A DNA stretch of 64,000 nt from Epilithonimonas zeae (lineage in GTDB: Bacteria > Bacteroidota > Bacteroidia > Flavobacteriales > Weeksellaceae): NCBI RefSeq assembly GCF_900141765.1, contig NZ_FSRK01000001.1, positions 558,001-622,000 on the forward strand, read 5' to 3'. Shown here one piece after another: positions 1 to 11,839 of the stretch. The position numbers and the translations under genes were made by a program. Numbering within the stretch: the stretch's first letter is position 1; the number at the start of each line of letters is the position of its first letter. A model generated the notes under the pieces. That model saw nothing but the letters and a program-made list of their open reading frames with translations. It was not told the DNA's origin and made no database searches.

Positions 1-1944
1 GGTTTGATGGATTTTAAAAACGACAGACAATCGATTTCTATTGATGAAGTTGAGCCGGTAGAGAATATTTTAAAACGTTTTGCAACGGGCGCGATGTCTT
101 TTGGTTCGATTTCTTATGAAGCGCATTCTACATTAGCAATTGCGATGAATCGAATTGGTGCAAAAAGCAATACGGGCGAAGGAGGAGAAGATGAGAAGCG
201 TTATGTTTTGGATGAAAATGGAAATAATTTGCGCTCGGCAATTAAACAAGTGGCATCGGGAAGATTCGGTGTTACAGCGAGATATTTGGCGGAAGCAGAA
301 GAGCTTCAAATCAAAATGGCACAAGGTGCAAAACCGGGCGAAGGTGGGCAATTGCCTGGTTTCAAAGTGGATGAATGGATTGGAAAAACCCGACATTCTA
401 CGCCGGGTGTTGGTTTGATTTCGCCACCACCACATCACGATATTTATTCGATTGAGGATTTGGCGCAATTGATATTTGATTTGAAAAATGCCAATCGCCA
501 CGCCAGGATTTCGGTTAAATTAGTATCAAAAGCAGGTGTAGGAACGATTGCTTCCGGCGTTGCAAAAGCAAAAGCTGATCATATTCTGATCTCAGGTTAC
601 GACGGTGGGACCGGAGCTTCGCCTTTAAGTTCTACAAGGCATACAGGTTTACCGTGGGAATTGGGATTGGCGGAAACTCAGCAAACATTAATCAAAAATA
701 AACTGCGTCATCGTGTGGCTTTGCAAGTTGATGGTCAGGTGAAAACAGGTCGTGATATCGTCATAGCAACTTTGCTTGGGGCGGAAGAATGGGGGATTTC
801 GACTTCTGCGTTGATTGTTGAAGGTTGTATTTTGATGCGAAAATGTCACCTTAATACTTGTCCGGTTGGTATTGCTACTCAAAATGAAGAACTGAGGAAA
901 AAATTCAAAGGAAAACCTGAGCATTTGGTTAGTTATTTCACTTTTTTGGCAATGGAAGTTAGGGAAATTATGGCGAGTTTAGGCTTTAAAACGATTGATG
1001 AAATGGTTGGGCAATCCCAATGTTTGACTACGAAAAAAGATGTTTCATTCTGGAAACACAAACAAATAGATTTGAGTCCTATTTTCTTTAAGTCCGAAAC
1101 TGATTTGCCGATTATTAAAAGTGAAGACCAAGATCACGGGATTTCCGATTCTTTGTCTTGGAAAATGTTGGAGGCTTCACAAAATGCTATTAATGAAAAT
1201 CAAACGGTTGAAGCTGAATTTAATATCAAAAATACTGATAGAACAATCGGAACAATCCTCTCTCACGAAGTTACCAAAAAATATGGCTCGGAAGGAATGT
1301 TTGACAATTCTCTGAAATTTAATTTTAAAGGAACGGCGGGACAAAGTTTTGGAGCGTTTTGCAATAAAGGAATCACGATGATTCTTGAAGGCGATGCTAA
1401 TGATTATTTTGGTAAAGGTCTTTCCGGAGCTAATTTGGTGGTTTTTCCGAATAAAGAATCAGTTATCAAGGCGCATCAAAATAGCATCATCGGAAATGTG
1501 GCTTTGTATGGTGCGACTTCTGGGAGGATTTTTGTGTGCGGAATGGCGGGTGAACGTTTTGCGGTTCGTAATTCTGGTGCAATGGCGGTTGTAGAAGGCG
1601 TTGGTGATCACGGTTGCGAATATATGACAGGAGGAACAGTTTTGATTCTTGGCGGAGTCGGAAGAAACTTTGGAGCTGGAATGAGTGGTGGAATAGCTTA
1701 CGTGTGGGACTTGGAAAGGTCTTTGGAAACTAATTTTAATCCTGATATGGCAGATTTGGAAGAGATTACAGAAAAAGATAAATCAATCATCAAAGATTTG
1801 ATTAATGAACATTTGGAAATGACGAAGAGCGAATTAGCGTCGTATCTTCTAAGTGATTTTGAAAATAATTTGAAACATATCATCAAAGTTTATCCGAGAG
1901 ATTATAAAATGGCGATGGAAAATAAGATAAATGAGTTGAAGTAA
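1..1944 (+). CDS. gltB: Glutamate synthase large subunit, 3' part
   Basis: The last ~647 residues of the large (alpha) subunit of glutamate synthase; the gene starts left of the window. The enzyme transfers the amide nitrogen of glutamine to 2-oxoglutarate, giving two glutamates (nitrogen assimilation, cytoplasm). Visible: the FMN-binding synthase domain with [18 protein letters not shown], the 3Fe-4S cysteine region [13 protein letters not shown] (DNA about 845-885), then the C-terminal GXGXG beta-helix with glycine-rich turns ([25 protein letters not shown]). The N-terminal glutaminase domain lies outside. The frame is open from base 1. The stop overlaps the gltD start (TAATG), so the two subunits are probably translationally coupled. 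Identity is secure. Confidence 0.97.
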   Translation, partial: GLMDFKNDRQSISIDEVEPVENILKRFATGAMSFGSISYEAHSTLAIAMNRIGAKSNTGEGGEDEKRYVLDENGNNLRSAIKQVASGRFGVTARYLAEAEELQIKMAQGAKPGEGGQLPGFKVDEWIGKTRHSTPGVGLISPPPHHDIYSIEDLAQLIFDLKNANRHARISVKLVSKAGVGTIASGVAKAKADHILISGYDGGTGASPLSSTRHTGLPWELGLAETQQTLIKNKLRHRVALQVDGQVKTGRDIVIATLLGAEEWGISTSALIVEGCILMRKCHLNTCPVGIATQNEELRKKFKGKPEHLVSYFTFLAMEVREIMASLGFKTIDEMVGQSQCLTTKKDVSFWKHKQIDLSPIFFKSETDLPIIKSEDQDHGISDSLSWKMLEASQNAINENQTVEAEFNIKNTDRTIGTILSHEVTKKYGSEGMFDNSLKFNFKGTAGQSFGAFCNKGITMILEGDANDYFGKGLSGANLVVFPNKESVIKAHQNSIIGNVALYGATSGRIFVCGMAGERFAVRNSGAMAVVEGVGDHGCEYMTGGTVLILGGVGRNFGAGMSGGIAYVWDLERSLETNFNPDMADLEEITEKDKSIIKDLINEHLEMTKSELASYLLSDFENNLKHIIKVYPRDYKMAMENKINELK

Positions 1945-3377
1945 TGGGAAAAACAGATGGATTTTTATTGTACAATAGAGAGTTGCCAAAGAAATTTCCT
2001 GTAGAGGAAAGGATTCGTAACTATAAAGAATTTTATGTGCCAATTGCGGAAGATTACCTTCATAAGCAGTCGTCGCGGTGTATGGATTGTGGTGTTCCGT
2101 TTTGCCAAAGTGGTTGTCCGCTTGGGAATATGATTCCGGAATTCAATGAAGCGGTTTATAAAGAACAGTGGGAAAAGGCCTATGAATTATTGATTTCAAC
2201 CAACAATTTCCCCGAGTTTACAGGTCGGATTTGTCCTGCGCCGTGCGAAAGTGCTTGTGTTTTGGGAATTAATAATTTGCCTGTCGCAATCGAAGAAGTG
2301 GAAAAAAATATTATCGAAATTGCTTTCGAAAAAGGATTTGCAAAACCAATTATTCCTCAAACCCGAACTGGAAAAAAAGTTTCAGTCGTCGGTTCTGGGC
2401 CTGCTGGTTTGGCTTCGGCCTATCAGCTGAATCAAATGGGACATTCGGTTGTAGTTTTTGAACGTGATCCAGAAATTGGTGGTTTGTTGCGTTTCGGAAT
2501 TCCGGATTTCAAATTGGATAAAAAAATCATCGAACGCCGTGTGGAATGGATGAAACAGGAAGGAATTGAATTCAAAACTAATGTCAATGTCGGAGTTAAT
2601 TATTCTGTGGAAGATTTGGATAGGAATTTTGATGCGGTTGTTTTGGCTTTGGGAAGTACAGTTCCGCGAGATTTGATGATTCCAAATAGGGATGCAAAAG
2701 GTGTTCATTTTGCAATGGATTTTCTTTCTCAGAGTAATAAAAAAGTGAGTGGAATTCCGTTCAGTGAAAAAGATATTAATGCTAAAGGGAAAAAAGTGGT
2801 TGTGATTGGTGGAGGTGATACGGGTGCAGATTGTATCGGAACTTCTAACCGACAAGGCGCAGAAATTATTTATCAAATTTATTACAAGCCAATTCAACCG
2901 ACAGAACGCGACGGAACAATGCCTTGGCCGACAATGCCGATGACTTTGCATATTACATCTTCTCATGAGGAAGGTTGTGAACGAAAATGGTCTGTTAATT
3001 CCAAAGAATTTGTAAAAGATGAAAACGGAAATCTTATTGGCCTTCGTCTTGTGGAAGCTGAATGGACAAAAGATGCAGATGGGCAATGGAATCTCTATAC
3101 AGAAAAACCGAATTCAGAATTTGTTATCGATTGTGATTTGGCTTTCATTGCGTTAGGGTACACGCACGTGGAGCATAAAGGTTTGGTGGAAGATTTGGAC
3201 ATCACCCTCGATCCAAAAGGAAATCTTATCGGAAATGATAAAGAATTCAAAACGAACAAAGCAAAATATTTTTCTTGCGGTGATGCCAGAAAAGGGCAGA
3301 GTCTTGTCGTTTGGGCTATAGCGGAAGGGCGGAAGTGTGCAAATAAAGTGGATGAGTTTTTGAGTGTTGATAAATAG
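1944..3377 (+). CDS. gltD: Glutamate synthase small subunit
   Basis: Beta subunit of NADPH-dependent glutamate synthase, 477 aa. It oxidises NADPH through FAD and iron-sulfur clusters and passes electrons to the large subunit. The N-terminus carries two cysteine clusters (CMDCGVPFCQSGC and CPAPCESAC, residues ~48-105) for 4Fe-4S centres. An FAD Rossmann motif follows (VVGSGPAGLASAYQ, ~residue 148) and an NADPH motif (VVVIGGGDTGADC, ~285); GDARKGQSLVVWAIAEGRKCA near the end is the usual FAD-contact region. Length is normal. ATG overlaps the gltB stop by one base; a hairpin terminator follows. Confidence 0.97.
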   Translation: MGKTDGFLLYNRELPKKFPVEERIRNYKEFYVPIAEDYLHKQSSRCMDCGVPFCQSGCPLGNMIPEFNEAVYKEQWEKAYELLISTNNFPEFTGRICPAPCESACVLGINNLPVAIEEVEKNIIEIAFEKGFAKPIIPQTRTGKKVSVVGSGPAGLASAYQLNQMGHSVVVFERDPEIGGLLRFGIPDFKLDKKIIERRVEWMKQEGIEFKTNVNVGVNYSVEDLDRNFDAVVLALGSTVPRDLMIPNRDAKGVHFAMDFLSQSNKKVSGIPFSEKDINAKGKKVVVIGGGDTGADCIGTSNRQGAEIIYQIYYKPIQPTERDGTMPWPTMPMTLHITSSHEEGCERKWSVNSKEFVKDENGNLIGLRLVEAEWTKDADGQWNLYTEKPNSEFVIDCDLAFIALGYTHVEHKGLVEDLDITLDPKGNLIGNDKEFKTNKAKYFSCGDARKGQSLVVWAIAEGRKCANKVDEFLSVDK

Positions 3378-3401
3378 AATGTTATTCTAAATTTTTTAAA
3401 T

Positions 3402-3433
3402 AAAAAAAGCGAGTTCATGTTTGAACTCGCTTA
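3402..3433. terminator. Bidirectional terminator between gltD and lipoprotein gene
   Basis: Perfect 10-bp stem AGCGAGTTCA (3408-3417) / TGAACTCGCT (3422-3431) with loop TGTT, preceded by seven A (a T-run on the minus strand) and followed by a weaker T-rich tract. It sits between convergent genes. Confidence 0.85.
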
Positions 3434-3452
3434 TGTTTTACAGAAAGTTTAA

Positions 3453-3842
3453 TTACTTAGCTGTTGCAGCGTTGGTAATATCCTGAGCCAATTTTGTGTA
3501 ATAATCTGTCCAAAGTTTTTGGTCTTCGGCAGTCATTTTGGCCATTGCTGTTTGTGATTTAGTAGCCCATTCCTGTGCTTTTGCAGAGAGTTCTTGGATT
3601 TTCTTTGCATCTTGAGCTTTGCTTGCTGCTATCATATCTTTAACATAAGTGTTGTATTCCTCTGCGAATTTTGTGATTTCAGGGTCACTGAATTTTGGAA
3701 CATCAGATGATTCAACTACATCAGTTACTTTTTCAGCGGCTTTTTCTGTTGCAGCGGCTTCCGGCGTTTTAGCTTCTTCTTTTTTACAAGAGCTTAGTGT
3801 TAGTGCTACAAAAGCACCCAAAATAAAAATTGATTTTTTCAT
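3453..3842 (-). CDS. Small alanine/lysine-rich lipoprotein, unknown function
   Basis: 129 aa. The N-terminus MKKSIFILGAFVALTLSSC is a lipoprotein signal peptide with lipobox LSSC, so the mature protein starts at Cys19 and is probably anchored in the cell envelope. The rest is charged, rich in Ala, Lys and Glu, and predicted helical (about residues 30-125); no catalytic motif is visible. Single gene, convergent with gltD and divergent from gyrB. I do not recognise a family beyond small helical lipoproteins common in Flavobacteriia. Codon use looks like that of a real gene and the start is unambiguous. Confidence 0.85.
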   Translation of the reverse strand: MKKSIFILGAFVALTLSSCKKEEAKTPEAAATEKAAEKVTDVVESSDVPKFSDPEITKFAEEYNTYVKDMIAASKAQDAKKIQELSAKAQEWATKSQTAMAKMTAEDQKLWTDYYTKLAQDITNAATAK

Positions 3843-6197
<2,355 letters not shown>

Positions 6198-6215
6198 ATC
6201 ATTTTTATAAAAATC

Positions 6216-6243
6216 AAACCTTCCAATTTTGGAAGGTTTTTTG
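6216..6243 (+). terminator. gyrB terminator
   Basis: Stem AAACCTTCCA (6216-6225) / TGGAAGGTTT with a short T loop, followed by a T-run at 6237-6242, starting about 20 nt after the gyrB stop. Confidence 0.9.
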
Positions 6244-6414
6244 TTAAGTACCCAATTGTGTTTTAAAACTTTAAAAGATTTATAATTATTTTGCGAGCTC
6301 TGATCAATTTTAGGTCTTTGTATATCTTAAAATATTTCTAATGATTTAAAAAAAATCTTTGCGAACTTTGTATTAAAATTTAAACTAAATACAACCACCA
6401 ATAAAAATAAACCT

Positions 6415-7200
6415 ATGAAAAACCTAATCACAATTCTATCTTTCGCAATTCTGCTTTTCTCTTGCAATAAGAAGGAAATTAAGGAAACTTCAACTTCAAA
6501 ATCCGACAGTGCGCAAATCAAAAAAGAATTCGTTATAGATTCTATCCAAGTTCAGGATTCTTTACAAGTCGCAAAAACATTGACTTTGTCTTTCGAAAAA
6601 CAAGTTCTAATATTTCCGAGTATTACCAACAAAACGATTTTGGACAGTATTTATAAACCAGCGAATATTACTTCTGCAGATTACTCCAAGAAAACTTTGA
6701 CGCAAGTTCTTGAAAAGTTCAAAACAGAATCTTTGAAAAAAGATGAATCGCAGGATTATACGCCCGAATATAAACAGACTTGGGAAGAAGCTTCTGCTAT
6801 GAAGGTTATTTCTCATCAGAATGATATTTTGACATTGCAATATTCCGGAAGTGGTTATTCTGGTGGCGCACACGGTTATTATTTTGAAGCTTACAAAGCT
6901 TTCGATTTAAAAAATAATAAAGTGATTTCTCAAGCTGATATTTTCAAAAATCCAACAGATGCAAATTGGGACAAAATTCTGAAAAATCATTTCGATGAAC
7001 CTGAGCAAAAAGAAATGCTTTTGGTAGATAAAATAGAACTGAATAATAATTTCTTTTTCGACCAGAATAAAATCACATTTGCATACAATCAATACGAGAT
7101 TACGGCTTATGCAGCGGGTGTGGTTTACATCACTTTAAATTTCAAAGACATCAAAGACCAATTGAAACCAGAGTTCGTCAAACAATATAACATCAAGTAA
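6415..7200 (+). CDS. DUF3298-domain lipoprotein
   Basis: 261 aa. Lipoprotein signal MKNLITILSFAILLFSC with cysteine at residue 17. The C-terminal half matches the DUF3298 (RsiV-like) pattern: GGAHGYYFEAYKAFDL (a glycine-rich loop, then FDL, ~residues 145-162), then VISQADIFK, and at the end an aromatic barrel edge ITAYAAGVVYITL. The family is envelope-located with no established enzymatic activity; in some Firmicutes a related domain is an anti-sigma factor that binds lysozyme. No sigma-factor gene is adjacent. The next gene starts 1 nt after its stop, so the two form an operon. Confidence 0.85.
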   Translation: MKNLITILSFAILLFSCNKKEIKETSTSKSDSAQIKKEFVIDSIQVQDSLQVAKTLTLSFEKQVLIFPSITNKTILDSIYKPANITSADYSKKTLTQVLEKFKTESLKKDESQDYTPEYKQTWEEASAMKVISHQNDILTLQYSGSGYSGGAHGYYFEAYKAFDLKNNKVISQADIFKNPTDANWDKILKNHFDEPEQKEMLLVDKIELNNNFFFDQNKITFAYNQYEITAYAAGVVYITLNFKDIKDQLKPEFVKQYNIK

Positions 7201-7201
7201 A

Positions 7202-7651
7202 ATGAGTCATCAAAATTTGAAGAATCACAGGAAGTATTATCCTTTACATCATTTTATTTTCTATCCTGTTTCATTAGTCCTGTTAATAGTTTCTTTATTT
7301 CAAGTTTTCAAAAATATCAATCATAACAGTTCATTTGTAATGATTTGGAGCGTAATTTCAGCAGTTGTAGTTTTGATGATTGTTTTGTCATTTATGCTTC
7401 GCCAGCATTATGCTTTGGGACTTCAGGATAGAATTATTATTAATGAATTTAAATTCCGATATTTTGCTCTTACTGGAAATAGATTGGAAAATTCAACTTA
7501 TCAATTTTCCGATGCTCAGATTTTTGCCTTGAGATTTGCAGAAGATGAAGATTTGATGGAATTGATGCATCAAACGGCACAGAACGATTGGTCATCATCA
7601 ACAATTAAACAGAATATCAAAAACTGGAAAGCGGACGATAAAAGAATTTAG
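7202..7651 (+). CDS. DUF6526-like membrane protein
   Basis: 149 aa. Begins MSHQNLKNHRKYYPLHHFIFYPV, the recognisable N-terminus of a small Bacteroidota/Firmicutes membrane family (DUF6526). Two transmembrane segments at about residues 17-37 and 46-68, then a charged cytoplasmic tail containing RQHYALGLQDR and ending in KNWKADDKR. Function unknown. Almost certainly cotranscribed with the DUF3298 lipoprotein upstream (1-nt gap). Confidence 0.8.
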   Translation: MSHQNLKNHRKYYPLHHFIFYPVSLVLLIVSLFQVFKNINHNSSFVMIWSVISAVVVLMIVLSFMLRQHYALGLQDRIIINEFKFRYFALTGNRLENSTYQFSDAQIFALRFAEDEDLMELMHQTAQNDWSSSTIKQNIKNWKADDKRI

Positions 7652-7665
7652 AAATTTTAAAATCC

Positions 7666-7774
7666 TTGGAGAGCCTCAGGATGACAGCTCGAATAATGAA
7701 CGTTTAATTACGAACGTTGTTAGGTTGAAGTTCTCGAAGTCATTTTATCTCAGTCAGGCTGAGGCTCTCGAAGC
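7666..7774. repeat. Intergenic inverted repeat, GAGAGCCTCAG family, copy 1
   Basis: Left arm GAGAGCCTCAGGATGAC (from 7670) and right arm GTCAGGCTGAGGCTCTC (ending 7769) are near-perfect inverted repeats about 70 nt apart. The same core GAGAGCCTCAG occurs at 39131. It lies in the 3' non-coding stretch after the DUF6526 gene. Looks like a REP/MITE-type element; no coding potential. Confidence 0.7.
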
Positions 7775-7802
7775 CCAACAAATAAAAAATAATTCATAAA
7801 AA

Positions 7803-7834
7803 AATACTCTGAAATCCTCAGAGTATTTTTATTT
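7803..7834 (+). terminator. Terminator before lipid kinase
   Basis: Stem AATACTCTGA (7803-7812) / TCAGAGTATT (7818-7827), loop AATCC, then TTTATTTTT. Its T-rich tail overlaps the -7 box of the next gene. Confidence 0.85.
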
Positions 7835-7837
7835 TTG
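7830..7837 (+). promoter_or_regulatory. -7 box of the lipid kinase gene
   Basis: TATTTTTG, a perfect TAnnTTTG, only 4 nt before the ATG at 7842. Transcription would start at or near the A of the start codon (leaderless). No clear -33 TTG; the upstream position is taken by the terminator. Confidence 0.5.
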
Positions 7838-7841
7838 GAAA

Positions 7842-8690
7842 ATGAAGTTTGCTTTCATCATCAATCCTTATTCTGCAAAGAAAAACTACCAGCCTTTTTT
7901 GGATAGCCTTTCCAAGAAAGTTGAAAATCCACTCTATATCGTTTCTAAATCCTTGGAGGATACAGATGATTTCATCAGAAAATATTGGAATGAAGTGGAT
8001 GTTTTTGTGGCTGTTGGTGGTGACGGAACTATTTCTGTTGTGGCGCAAAAGCTCATCAATACAGATAAAATTCTAGCTGTTTTTCCGGCAGGTTCAGGAA
8101 ATGGATTTTCCAATGAGACCAATTTTAACAAGAATATTTCGGTTCTTTTAGAAAAATTAGACCAGAAAAAATTCAGAAGTATTGACACGTTTATGGTGAA
8201 TGATAATTTTTCCATCAATGTTTCAGGAACTGGATTTGACGGGAAAGTAGTAAAGGAATTTGAAAAAACAAGCCGTGGTTTTAAGAATTATATCAAAGTT
8301 TCTATCAAAACTTTTTTTAATTACAAGCCAATCAAAATCAAATTCTTAGAAGAAGATTACAAACAATACAACGGCAAATATCTGATGCTGAATATTGCCA
8401 ACACTCGTCAGTTTGGAAACAACGCATACATTGCGCCGATGGCGAGCAAAAGTGATGGTTTGGTAGATTTGGTTTTGGTTAAGAAATTCCCTTTGACTTA
8501 TTCGCCGTTTTTTGCTTTCAGAATGTTCACCAAACGTTTAAAAGATGATGATTATGTCACTTATCTTCCGGTTTCAGAAATCGAATTCAAGGTGAATACG
8601 AAAACATGGCATATTGATGGTGAATTCAAGAAAATCAAGTCGCCGATTAAAATTAAAGTGTTGCCGAAGAGTTTGAGGATTTTGGTTTAA
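7842..8690 (+). CDS. Diacylglycerol/sphingosine kinase-family lipid kinase
   Basis: 282 aa, diacylglycerol-kinase catalytic fold (YegS/DgkB type). N-terminus MKFAFIINPYSAKK is the first strand and nucleotide loop. The family hallmark GGDGT occurs in DVFVAVGGDGTISVVAQ (~residues 49-65), followed by FPAGSGNGFSNE (GSGNxF, ~residues 82-93). The C-terminal domain ends with the usual HIDGEF motif (~residues 260-265). It should phosphorylate a membrane lipid from ATP in the cytoplasm; the exact lipid cannot be read from sequence. ATG start sits right after a -7 box. Confidence 0.9.
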   Translation: MKFAFIINPYSAKKNYQPFLDSLSKKVENPLYIVSKSLEDTDDFIRKYWNEVDVFVAVGGDGTISVVAQKLINTDKILAVFPAGSGNGFSNETNFNKNISVLLEKLDQKKFRSIDTFMVNDNFSINVSGTGFDGKVVKEFEKTSRGFKNYIKVSIKTFFNYKPIKIKFLEEDYKQYNGKYLMLNIANTRQFGNNAYIAPMASKSDGLVDLVLVKKFPLTYSPFFAFRMFTKRLKDDDYVTYLPVSEIEFKVNTKTWHIDGEFKKIKSPIKIKVLPKSLRILV

Positions 8691-8693
8691 TAT

Positions 8694-9248
8694 TTATAAT
8701 TCCTTCTCAGCTTTTTTCAAAATTTTTATAAAATCTTTCAATTCATCCTTGCTGAATTCACTCACGCTGTGGCTATAATATTCTGTGGGGAAGATAAAAT
8801 AGTTGACCCAGTTTTTCTGATTTTCTTTATAAACCGCGCCAATTTCAATATTATTTGTTAAAGTGAATTTGTATTTCTTACTGGATTCTCCGATTTTTTC
8901 ATTCTCTTTTTGTTCAAGAGTTTCTAAAGATTGAATCAAAGTTGAAAGTTCATTTTTCTCAACCGTTAAAGTCTTTTTTGAAATACGGTCAAAAGTTTCA
9001 TACTCCATCATAATTCCTATCGAAGTTTCGGTTGTGCTATCAGCAACATCTTTCATTATAATTTTTTGAATATTCAAATCTTTGAATTTCGATAGATTAA
9101 CGATTTCCTTTTCTAGAAGAATGCTTTTTTTGGAATTTAATTTTAATCCTGATGTTGTAATAGATGAAGTTTTAAATGTTGGTGGAGTGATTTGTGCGTT
9201 TGTGAAAATGCAAAATAATGTAGAGAAGAGGTATAAACTTTTTTTCAT
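8694..9248 (-). CDS. Secreted hypothetical protein
   Basis: 184 aa. N-terminal signal peptide MKKSLYLFSTLFCIFTNAQ with cleavage predicted after NAQ, a typical flavobacterial SPI site. The mature part is charged with alternating strands and helices (for example IMMEYETFDRISKKTLTVEKNEL) and ends in a lysine-rich helix. No known domain recognised. Convergent with the lipid kinase gene (3-nt gap) and not obviously in an operon. Confidence 0.75.
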   Translation of the reverse strand: MKKSLYLFSTLFCIFTNAQITPPTFKTSSITTSGLKLNSKKSILLEKEIVNLSKFKDLNIQKIIMKDVADSTTETSIGIMMEYETFDRISKKTLTVEKNELSTLIQSLETLEQKENEKIGESSKKYKFTLTNNIEIGAVYKENQKNWVNYFIFPTEYYSHSVSEFSKDELKDFIKILKKAEKEL

Positions 9249-9453
9249 TTTTTGTTTAATTGATAATTTTAAAACTTATTTCGTGATAGACTTATTGTAC
9301 TTCAGTTTTAAATTTAAAAATACCAATTTAAAATACACCTAACTCTGATTGAAGTTAAATATACAAACGTATCGTAATTTTCAATCGCTGAATGACTATC
9401 CGAAAATTATTTCCCGCTGTATTATTTATTACATAAAACCATTTTAATTTACC

Positions 9454-9461
9454 TATTTTTG
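9454..9461 (+). promoter_or_regulatory. -7 box of the HD hydrolase gene
   Basis: TATTTTTG, a perfect TAnnTTTG, 22 nt before the GTG start. I see no good -33 TTG at the expected distance. Confidence 0.5.
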
Positions 9462-9483
9462 TATCAATCATCAATTATAAAAG

Positions 9484-10698
9484 GTGCAGAATAAACTAAA
9501 GATTATCAACGACCCTGTTCACGGTTTTATCAAAATTCCTCACGAGATTTTGTTCGATATCATAGAACATCCTTATTTCCAAAGACTCAGAAGGATTTCC
9601 CAAACCGGACTTTTATCACTCATATTTCCAGGCGCAAAACATACGAGATTTCACCATGCTCTTGGTGCAATGAATCTAATGTTCAAAGCATTGGAAACCT
9701 TGAAATTGAAAGGTGTGAAAGTGTCAAAAGAAGAAGAAAAAGCAGCGATGCTGGCGATTTTGCTTCACGATATTGGGCACGGTCCGTTCTCGCACGCTTT
9801 GGAAAATATGTTGATGGACGATTGGCATCACGAGAAAATTTCGATTTTGCTAATGAACCGATTGAATAAAGAGTTCAAAGGAAAGTTGGATTTGGCGATA
9901 GAAATGTTCCAAGGGAAATACCATCGTTCGTTTTTCAATCAGTTGATTTCTTCTCAGCTGGATGTTGATAGAATGGATTATTTGAAACGAGACAGTTTTT
10001 ACACAGGCGTTTCAGAAGGCAGCGTAAATGTCGAACGAATCATTTCTATGATGAATGTGAGTGATGAAAAATTGGTCATAGATGCAAAAGGAATTTACTC
10101 TATAGAAAATTATCTGACGGCCAGAATGTTTATGTATTGGCAGGTTTATTATCATAAGACGGCGGCTTTGGCTGAGCATATTTTGGTTCAGATTCTTAAT
10201 AGAGCCAAATATTTGGTTTCTCAAAATGTAGATTTGGAAGCGCCTTCTAATTTGAAATACTTCTTAGTTAAAAATAAATTTGACGAAGCCACGGAAGAAG
10301 ATATCAGAAGATTTACAATGTTGGACGATATGGATGTTTTCCAGGCCATCAAAGTTTGGACGGAAAATGAGGATTTTGTTTTGTCGAAACTTTGCAGAAC
10401 GGTTATTTACAGAGAGTTTCCTAAAAGTATTATTTCATCAAAACCATTTTCTGAAGATTTTTTGAAACAAAAAGTCGAAAAAGTCAACCAATACTTTAAG
10501 ATTGAAAATGGAGAAGAATTAGTGGGACAGATTTCTCGTTCGCTTTTGCCGTATGATACAGAAAAACAGCCGATTTATCTGATGGATAAAACTGGAAGTA
10601 AATTCAAACTGGAAGAATCTGAGAATCAGATTTTATTCGGATGTATGGAGAATGCTACCAAAAAATATATCATTTATTTTCCACGAGAGATTTTATAA
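9484..10698 (+). CDS. HD-domain phosphohydrolase (dNTPase-like)
   Basis: 404 aa, HD superfamily. Metal-binding residues are visible in order: H in TRFHHALG (~residue 57), HD in ILLHDIGHGPFSHALE (~96) and D in SQLDVDRMDYLKRDS (~160). The opening NDPVHGFIKIPHEILFDII and RLRRISQTGL match the SAMHD1-like/dGTPase branch, so it may hydrolyse dNTPs or another nucleotide; the substrate is inferred. The start is GTG, unusual in this window, but an in-frame TAA lies at 9478-9480, leaving no earlier start. First gene of a one-way run into the lpx cluster; a new promoter precedes lpxD. Confidence 0.88.
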   Translation: MQNKLKIINDPVHGFIKIPHEILFDIIEHPYFQRLRRISQTGLLSLIFPGAKHTRFHHALGAMNLMFKALETLKLKGVKVSKEEEKAAMLAILLHDIGHGPFSHALENMLMDDWHHEKISILLMNRLNKEFKGKLDLAIEMFQGKYHRSFFNQLISSQLDVDRMDYLKRDSFYTGVSEGSVNVERIISMMNVSDEKLVIDAKGIYSIENYLTARMFMYWQVYYHKTAALAEHILVQILNRAKYLVSQNVDLEAPSNLKYFLVKNKFDEATEEDIRRFTMLDDMDVFQAIKVWTENEDFVLSKLCRTVIYREFPKSIISSKPFSEDFLKQKVEKVNQYFKIENGEELVGQISRSLLPYDTEKQPIYLMDKTGSKFKLEESENQILFGCMENATKKYIIYFPREIL

Positions 10699-10757
10699 TT
10701 AAAGTAAAACTGATTTTGATTCGTCATAAAAAATTAAAACTTAATTAATAAAATATT

Positions 10758-10765
10758 TATCTTTG
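10758..10765 (+). promoter_or_regulatory. -7 box of lpxD
   Basis: TATCTTTG, a perfect TAnnTTTG, 6 nt before the ATG at 10772. Predicted TSS is at or just before the start codon, so the lpx operon mRNA may be leaderless. Confidence 0.55.
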
Positions 10766-10771
10766 CAAACT

Positions 10772-11791
10772 ATGGAATTTAGCGCAGAACAAATTGCAGG
10801 ATTAATAAACGGGAAAATAATTGGCGACGAAAAGACAGTTATTACAGGAGTTTCGCCGATAGAAAATGGTCAGCAGGGACATTTGTCTTTTGTTGCTCAA
10901 AGCCGCTTTTCACATTACATAGATAGTACAGATTGTGCAGTGTTGATAGTTTCTGAAAATATTTTGGAAAACAGAGATTACAAACCTGTGATTATTGCTG
11001 TGGAAGATGCTTATCTTTCTTTTCAAATCCTGATGAATCTTTATCAGGAGATGCAAGGCAGAAAAACAGGAATCGAAGCTGGTTCTTTCTTCCACGAAAC
11101 GGCAAAAGTAGGTGAGGATGTTTACATTGGCGCATTCACTTATGTTTCAGAAAAAGCTAAAATAGGCGATGGAACTCAGATTTTCCCTCACGTTTATATT
11201 GGAAAAGGAGTAGAAATCGGAAAGAATTGCAAAATTGACAGTGGTGCAAGAATATACGATTATTGCGTTGTAGGTGATAATTGTGTGATTCACTCCAATA
11301 CAGTTGTCGGCGGTGATGGATTTGGCTTCCAACCTACGGCAGAAGGATTTAAGAAAATTCCTCAGTTAGGAAACGTCATCATTGGAGACGATGTAGAAAT
11401 TGGTTCCAATTGTAGTATAGACCGTGCAACTATCGGTTCTACGGTGATTGGAAAAGGAACCAAGATTGATAATTTAATCCAAATTGCTCATAATGTTCAG
11501 ATTGGTGAGAACAATGTAATTGCTGCTCAGGCTGGAATTGCCGGTTCTACGGTCATTGGAGATTGGAATCAGATTGGTGGACAGGTAGGAATTGTTGGTC
11601 ATATCAAGATTGGAAATCAAGTGAAAATCCAGGCTCAGAGTGGTGTGAATTCATCAGCAAAAGATGGCGATACACTTTACGGTTCTCCGGCAATTAATTA
11701 CAGCGATTATAGAAGAAACTATGTGCATTTCCGTAATTTTACGGACATAGTGAAAAGAATAAACGATTTAGAAAATAAAAAATCAGAGTAA
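10772..11791 (+). CDS. lpxD: UDP-3-O-acylglucosamine N-acyltransferase LpxD
   Basis: 339 aa from the ATG at 10772; an upstream TTG at 10763 lies inside the promoter box and is rejected. It adds the N-linked hydroxyacyl chain from acyl-ACP in lipid A synthesis, third step. The N-terminal uridine-binding domain (GHLSFVAQSRFSHYI) precedes a left-handed beta-helix of hexapeptide repeats (~residues 105-300: VYIGAFTYVSEKAKIGDGT and so on). The catalytic histidine lies in IQIAHNVQIG. Followed by lpxC/fabZ, lpxA and efp on the same strand with short gaps. A shorter paralogue is at 14.8 kb. Confidence 0.95.
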   Translation: MEFSAEQIAGLINGKIIGDEKTVITGVSPIENGQQGHLSFVAQSRFSHYIDSTDCAVLIVSENILENRDYKPVIIAVEDAYLSFQILMNLYQEMQGRKTGIEAGSFFHETAKVGEDVYIGAFTYVSEKAKIGDGTQIFPHVYIGKGVEIGKNCKIDSGARIYDYCVVGDNCVIHSNTVVGGDGFGFQPTAEGFKKIPQLGNVIIGDDVEIGSNCSIDRATIGSTVIGKGTKIDNLIQIAHNVQIGENNVIAAQAGIAGSTVIGDWNQIGGQVGIVGHIKIGNQVKIQAQSGVNSSAKDGDTLYGSPAINYSDYRRNYVHFRNFTDIVKRINDLENKKSE

Positions 11792-11839
11792 AGGTATCAG
11801 GACTAAAGAAGTATTTCTTCCCGCCTCAAAACTAATACA

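Noticed and set aside
2382-3086. 234-codon ORF on the minus strand inside gltD
   Set aside because: Fully antisense to a conserved gene; composition rich in Phe/His/Ile is a shadow of the gltD frame.
10763-10771. Upstream TTG start for lpxD
   Set aside because: It would lie inside the -7 promoter box TATCTTTG; the ATG at 10772 gives the normal LpxD N-terminus.
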